Shown here piece after piece: positions 6,844 through 10,049 of a DNA stretch of 10,049 nucleotides. The DNA is from JBECKS01 sp040235395. GTDB lineage: Bacteria; Pseudomonadota; Gammaproteobacteria; Pseudomonadales; JBECKS01. Below the pieces are notes generated by a model, which worked only from the letters and a program-made list of their open reading frames with translations, searched no databases and was not told the origin of the DNA. How positions within the stretch are numbered: the stretch's first letter is position 1; each line of letters opens with the position of its first letter. The stretch lies in the NCBI GenBank assembly GCA_040235395.1, contig JBECKS010000214.1, forward strand, positions 1 to 10,049, read 5' to 3'. The position numbers and the translations under genes were made by a program.

Positions 6844-7767
6844 TCAATAAGGGCGATTTCTAAGGTTGACCAGAAAATGAAGCGGCTCATAAAAATAAGC
6901 ATCATTCTTTTCCGTCTGGAAGGTGGCATCCGCAAGTTGAAAGGCTTTTACTTCACTGTCATGGTCTTCCATACACTCAGAAGCAAGCAATAGATCCACG
7001 GCAACAGACTCCACGGCTTGCCAGTCTTCTGGCTTTAGGTCCCTTGCATTTCTAAGCACGCCGTTATGAAGGTATTGAAATTGCATTTGCACAATGCCGC
7101 TGACTACTTCTTCGGCATTCATAAATCCATCGCTGTTGTTATATTCTCGAAACAGTGCGCGCACCGTTTTTCCTGAACATTGCCGGGAGGTTTCTCGAAG
7201 ATGGTAAATATAGGTTTTCACTTCATACAATCCTTGATTAGAATCCGTTTCGAGTTCATTGCTGTAATAATCCTTATCCTTCGCCTTAAAAAGTTTTCCT
7301 TCATTAAGCGAAGTTTTCATATAGAGCTTGTTGCTATCACTGGTCTTGGAACTTACTGCATCGGTCGCTTGCAAATAACGCAACACCAGCACATCGCCTT
7401 CAGGAAACACGGAATCAAGACAGGAAAATTTTTCAGGAAGGCCATCAAAACCCAGAATGGAAGGAAACAACATGCGTGAAAAACGCTCGTCATCTTTAAA
7501 GCATTCTGGCGTAAAGTTTTCCCGTGTTGCGCTACCACCAATGCTTGAATTGTTTTTTAAGCCTGCAAAAAATCCAGCACGCCTGATATCTTTTTCAAGC
7601 AGTTGTCTTGCCAGGCTTCCTGTCTCCTGTATTAACAGGCTTTGATGTGCAAGTCGGTTGGATTTTGCAATTTGAATCAAGACTTGTGTGCTCATCGTTA
7701 ACAACACACTGCCAAGAAACATGGCAATCAGGATTTCTACTAAGGTAAATCCTTTTTGCTTTAACAT
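6844..7767 (-). CDS. PilW-like minor pilin of second set
   Basis: PilW/GspJ-family minor pilin of 307 residues. The very short leader MLKQKG is cut after G6, giving FTLVEILIAMFLGSVLLTM with Glu at +5 (E11). PilW signatures: ARQLLEKDIRRAGFFAGL (~53-70), VVSGIVQMQFQYLHNGVL (~221-238), DWQAVESVAVDLLLAS (~248-263) and the C-terminal HFLVNLRNR. Five cysteines (C89, C116, C197, C265 and none in the helix beyond these four paired candidates) are spread over the globular part, suggesting up to two disulfides. Its sequence differs strongly from the PilW at 3244-4371 outside these motifs, and it is about 70 residues shorter, so this is an old duplication or an independently acquired copy, not a recent repeat. 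Its ATG overlaps the stop of the upstream PilV-like gene as TAATG, so the two are translationally coupled. Role in tip assembly is inferred from family. Confidence 0.88.
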   Translation of the reverse strand: MLKQKGFTLVEILIAMFLGSVLLTMSTQVLIQIAKSNRLAHQSLLIQETGSLARQLLEKDIRRAGFFAGLKNNSSIGGSATRENFTPECFKDDERFSRMLFPSILGFDGLPEKFSCLDSVFPEGDVLVLRYLQATDAVSSKTSDSNKLYMKTSLNEGKLFKAKDKDYYSNELETDSNQGLYEVKTYIYHLRETSRQCSGKTVRALFREYNNSDGFMNAEEVVSGIVQMQFQYLHNGVLRNARDLKPEDWQAVESVAVDLLLASECMEDHDSEVKAFQLADATFQTEKNDAYFYEPLHFLVNLRNRPY

Positions 7768-8195
7768 TACAAGCGCAGGCAGTTTTCTGGGGCTTCTTCG
7801 TTAATGGGCGCCACAATTTCTTCACAGTTATTCACTGTTTGCTGTGAAGATACCCAGAGAATGGAAACGTGGCTTGTTGTTTCCTGATCTATATGGCTGC
7901 TGACATAAGGAATTTTTTCCGATAACTCCTTTTCCCACAAAGGCAAAAGATAATTTTCTGATTCAGCATTTTTTCGTGCGAGCTCCAAAATTTCATGGCG
8001 TGAAATAGCTAAACTTAAGGCCCTGTTTTTCTGAAAAGCATCTTGAATCATTCGATTCATATTGATTTGCATGGACACCATGCCAAGCATGGAAAAACTG
8101 AATAAAGACATCGCAACCATTACTTCTATAAGCGAAAAACCCTGAACGGTTTTTATAGTGCGCGTGCTTTTCTTGAATAAAAAAATTCCTGACAT
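7767..8195 (-). CDS. PilV-like minor pilin of second set
   Basis: PilV/GspI-family minor pilin of 142 residues. The leader MSGIFLFKKSTRTIKTVQG is cut after G19, giving FSLIEVMVAMSLFSFSMLGMVSM with Glu at +5 (E24). The segment continues QINMNRMIQDAFQKNRALSL, the usual PilV helix. The globular part is short and has two cysteines near the C-terminus (C124, C139) that could pair; it ends NCLRL. It is about 60 residues shorter than the PilV of the lower operon and shares little with it after the N-terminal helix. The start at 8195 is supported by AGGTGA five bases upstream. The frame is open to an ATG at 8252 that would add 19 residues encoded largely by a tandem repeat; this longer form is possible but less likely. 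It is first in the V-W-X set, 148 bases after glmS. Confidence 0.85.
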   Translation of the reverse strand: MSGIFLFKKSTRTIKTVQGFSLIEVMVAMSLFSFSMLGMVSMQINMNRMIQDAFQKNRALSLAISRHEILELARKNAESENYLLPLWEKELSEKIPYVSSHIDQETTSHVSILWVSSQQTVNNCEEIVAPINEEAPENCLRL

Positions 8196-8200
8196 CCTTG

Positions 8201-8206
8201 TCACCT
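8201..8206 (-). promoter_or_regulatory. Ribosome-binding site deciding the PilV-like start
   Basis: AGGTGA with a five-base spacer (CAAGG) before ATG 8195. A second, weaker site (GGTGA) precedes the upstream ATG at 8252, so the longer start cannot be fully excluded. Confidence 0.55.
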
Positions 8207-8213
8207 GTATTAA

Positions 8214-8254
8214 CATCCGCATGTTTTTCACATGCATGCCTTTCACATACATGC
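8214..8254 (-). repeat. 15-bp imperfect tandem repeat in the leader of the PilV-like gene
   Basis: On the minus strand GCATGTATGTGAAAG (8254-8240) is followed directly by GCATGCATGTGAAAA (8239-8225), 13 of 15 bases identical, then a decayed third unit ACATGCGGATG (8224-8214). The period is a multiple of three; if translated it reads MYVKG, MHVKN, MRML. It sits in the probable 5' untranslated leader. Confidence 0.7.
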
Positions 8255-8277
8255 TTTCACCAATTATTGGACGAGCG

Positions 8278-8283
8278 ATTATA
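8278..8283 (-). promoter_or_regulatory. Candidate -10 box for the second minor-pilin set
   Basis: Perfect TATAAT on the minus strand, about 83 bases before the PilV-like start. At a 16-base spacing the -35 position reads CTGAAT, three of six matches to TTGACA. The predicted transcript would start near 8271. The -10 is seen directly; promoter activity is inferred. Confidence 0.45.
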
Positions 8284-8294
8284 GCGCGCGCTGT

Positions 8295-8307
8295 TGCTGA
8301 TTCAGCA
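8295..8307. promoter_or_regulatory. 13-bp perfect palindrome over the -35 region (operator candidate)
   Basis: TGCTGA-T-TCAGCA on the plus strand is a perfect odd-length inverted repeat. Relative to the TATAAT at 8278-8283 it spans about -36 to -24, where a regulator would block or assist polymerase. There is no T tract after it on the minus strand, so it is not a glmS terminator. No known operator is recognised. Confidence 0.4.
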
Positions 8308-8343
8308 GAAAGAAAGTGATGTTAAAACGCTATTATTTTCTCG

Positions 8344-10049
8344 CTACTCAACCGTAACGCTTTTCGCAAGGTTTCTTGGCTGATCCACATCGGTGCCCTT
8401 TATAAGGGCAACATGATAAGCAAGTAATTGAAGAGGAATGGTGTAAATGATTGGCGCAAGCAGCTCAGGAACAGAGGGCATGCGAATTTCATGAAGATCA
8501 AGGCTGTCTAGTGATGCCAGCTTCTCATCAATAAAAACAAAAAGCTCTCCACCTCTTGAAGCCACTTCCTGAATATTTGATTTAAGTTTTTCATAAAGCT
8601 CATCGTTGGGGGCAACCGTAATGATGGGCATGTCCTTATCTACCAGCGCTAAAGGACCGTGTTTTAATTCCCCTGCAGGATAAGCTTCAGCATGTATATA
8701 GGAAATTTCCTTGAGCTTTAAAGAGCCTTCCTGGGCAACGGGATATTGCACGCCTCGCCCAAGAAACAAGGCATGTTCTTTTTCAGCAAAAGCCTGTGCA
8801 AGCTGTTGAATCCTGTCGTTTAATTGAAGCGTCTGCTCGACATATCCAGGCAAATCTTTTAATGATTTAACCAGGTTTTTTTCAAGCGCTTCTGCATCAT
8901 TTACTTTTTTCGCTTTTAACAATGTTATTAATAGCAGCAGCAAGGCTGTTAATTGTGTTGTAAAGGCTTTGGTTGATGCCACACCAATTTCCGGGCCGGC
9001 GTTTGTCATAAGCACAAGAGATGACTCTCGCACCAAGGAACTGCTGTGCACATTACATATACAAAGTGTGCTCAAAAACCTTTCTCTAACATCCTTAAGA
9101 GCTGCAAGCGTGTCTGCTGTTTCACCACTTTGTGAAATGGTGATCAACAAGGCATTGGGTGGAATGACTTTGTTGCGATACCGATACTCGCTTGCCACTT
9201 CAACCTGACACGGAAGGCCAACCATTGACTCAATCCAGTATCGAGCAATGGCGCCAGCATGATAGCTTGTACCACAAGCAACAATCTGTACGAATTCAAT
9301 TTGCGCTAACACCTCATCTGCATTAACGCCGAGAATGTGTGGCAGGATTCCTTCTTCGCCTAAACGATTTTCCAGTGTTGCCTGAATGGATTTTGGTTGT
9401 TCAAAAATCTCCTTTTCCATGAAATGTCGAAACATGCCTTTCTCGGCATGGTCTTGTCCAAATGTGTATTCGGAAACCGTTCTTGAAACTTCGTTTTGTT
9501 GAACATCAAAAATTGAAAAACTATTTGTCTCTATACAAGCAACATCACCTTCCTCAAGATAGATAAAACGATTGGTGACAGACTGTAAGGCAAGCACATC
9601 AGAACCGACATAGTTTTCGCCAAAGCCTAGACCAAGAACCAGAGGGCTACCATGTCGAGCACAAATCATGGTGTCTTCTTCTGTTTTGGATATAACAACC
9701 AAGGCATAAGCGCCTTTGATTTTCTTGCAGGCTTCCTGAACTGAGCTCAATAAACTTAGGCCTTGTTTTCTAAAACTTGCGATTAAATGAACAATCACTT
9801 CGCTGTCGGTTTCTGATGTAAATTGATAACCCGATGCCTGTAACTCTTTTTTCAGGAGCTCAAAATTTTCGATAATGCCGTTATGAACTAATGCAATATC
9901 TTCAGATAGATGGGGATGAGCATTCCTTTCACTTGGTTGGCCATGTGTTGCCCAACGCGTATGGGCAATGCCTAGATGCCCTTCTATGGGATTTATCAAC
10001 AAAGCGTCTTCTAAGGCTTTTACTTTTCCCTGTTTTTTTTCAACATGGA
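8344..10049 (-). CDS. glmS: Glutamine--fructose-6-phosphate aminotransferase (isomerizing), N-terminus beyond window
   Basis: GlmS makes glucosamine-6-phosphate from fructose-6-phosphate and glutamine, the first step of UDP-GlcNAc synthesis for peptidoglycan and LPS. The 567 visible residues align end to end with E. coli GlmS (609 residues); about 44 residues, including the catalytic Cys of the glutaminase domain, lie beyond the right edge. The frame is open to the edge (...EKKQGKVKALEDALLINP), so the TTG at 10002 is not the start. Glutaminase-domain motifs: GIAHTRWATHG, HNGIIEN, SETDSEVI. Two SIS isomerase domains follow: CGTSYHAG, SQSGETADT, ASTKAFTTQL, then FLGRGVQYP, LKEISYIHAEAYPAGELKHG (with the Glu and His used in isomerisation) and the terminal LAKSVTVE carrying the catalytic Lys. 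No truncation or missing active-site residue is visible. No glmS ribozyme is visible, as expected outside Gram-positives. The link to the pilus genes is probably positional, as a promoter candidate separates them. Confidence 0.98.
   Translation of the reverse strand, partial: HVEKKQGKVKALEDALLINPIEGHLGIAHTRWATHGQPSERNAHPHLSEDIALVHNGIIENFELLKKELQASGYQFTSETDSEVIVHLIASFRKQGLSLLSSVQEACKKIKGAYALVVISKTEEDTMICARHGSPLVLGLGFGENYVGSDVLALQSVTNRFIYLEEGDVACIETNSFSIFDVQQNEVSRTVSEYTFGQDHAEKGMFRHFMEKEIFEQPKSIQATLENRLGEEGILPHILGVNADEVLAQIEFVQIVACGTSYHAGAIARYWIESMVGLPCQVEVASEYRYRNKVIPPNALLITISQSGETADTLAALKDVRERFLSTLCICNVHSSSLVRESSLVLMTNAGPEIGVASTKAFTTQLTALLLLLITLLKAKKVNDAEALEKNLVKSLKDLPGYVEQTLQLNDRIQQLAQAFAEKEHALFLGRGVQYPVAQEGSLKLKEISYIHAEAYPAGELKHGPLALVDKDMPIITVAPNDELYEKLKSNIQEVASRGGELFVFIDEKLASLDSLDLHEIRMPSVPELLAPIIYTIPLQLLAYHVALIKGTDVDQPRNLAKSVTVE

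Noticed and set aside
8295..8307. Palindrome as a glmS terminator
   Set aside because: The loop would be too small for the full stem and no T tract follows on the minus strand. Its likeness to a eukaryotic Maf element is coincidence in a bacterial context.
10000..10002. TTG as the glmS start
   Set aside because: The same frame stays open to the window edge and encodes the expected upstream GlmS sequence (GKV...), so the gene simply continues outside.
1..10049. CRISPR arrays, tRNA or rRNA genes, insertion sequences, phage genes
   Set aside because: I looked for repeat-spacer patterns, tRNA-like cloverleaves, transposase motifs and terminal inverted repeats and saw none; the window is filled by chromosomal genes on one strand.

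Overview
This window comes from a Gram-negative bacterium, most likely a gammaproteobacterium. It carries a type IV pilus minor-pilin operon of the fimT-pilV-pilW-pilX-pilY1 kind, prepilin leaders of the PilD (class III) type, and a GlmS that closely resembles the enterobacterial and pseudomonad enzyme. By eye the DNA is slightly AT-rich. The species cannot be named from sequence alone. Orders that carry this pilus locus, such as Legionellales or Thiotrichales, are plausible but unproven.

Every supported gene is on the minus strand, so the window is read from high to low coordinates. (1) 10049-8344: glmS (glucosamine-6-phosphate synthase), missing about 44 N-terminal residues beyond the right edge. 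(2) 8343-8196: a 148-base spacer with a perfect TATAAT, a 13-bp palindrome over its -35 region and a 15-bp tandem repeat. (3) 8195-6249: a compact three-gene set of divergent minor pilins, PilV-like, PilW-like and PilX-like, coupled by a TAATG overlap and a 16-base gap. (4) 6248-5955: a 294-base spacer with a weak terminator-like hairpin, a strong CRP/Vfr-type palindrome and a TATTAT -10 candidate. (5) 5954 to the left edge: pilE, fimT, pilV, pilW, pilX, pilY1. This is a complete minor-pilin operon, except that pilY1 runs off the window after 905 codons.

In known systems FimT/FimU, PilV, PilW and PilX form the priming complex at the pilus tip. PilY1 caps or decorates it as a calcium-dependent adhesin, and PilE links the complex to the major pilin shaft. 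The unusual point here is a second, partial priming set (V-W-X only, without its own FimT, PilE or PilY1) directly upstream. It could share the downstream FimT/PilE/PilY1, or build an alternative tip. The core pilus genes (major pilin, PilB, PilC, PilD, PilMNOPQ) are not in the window.
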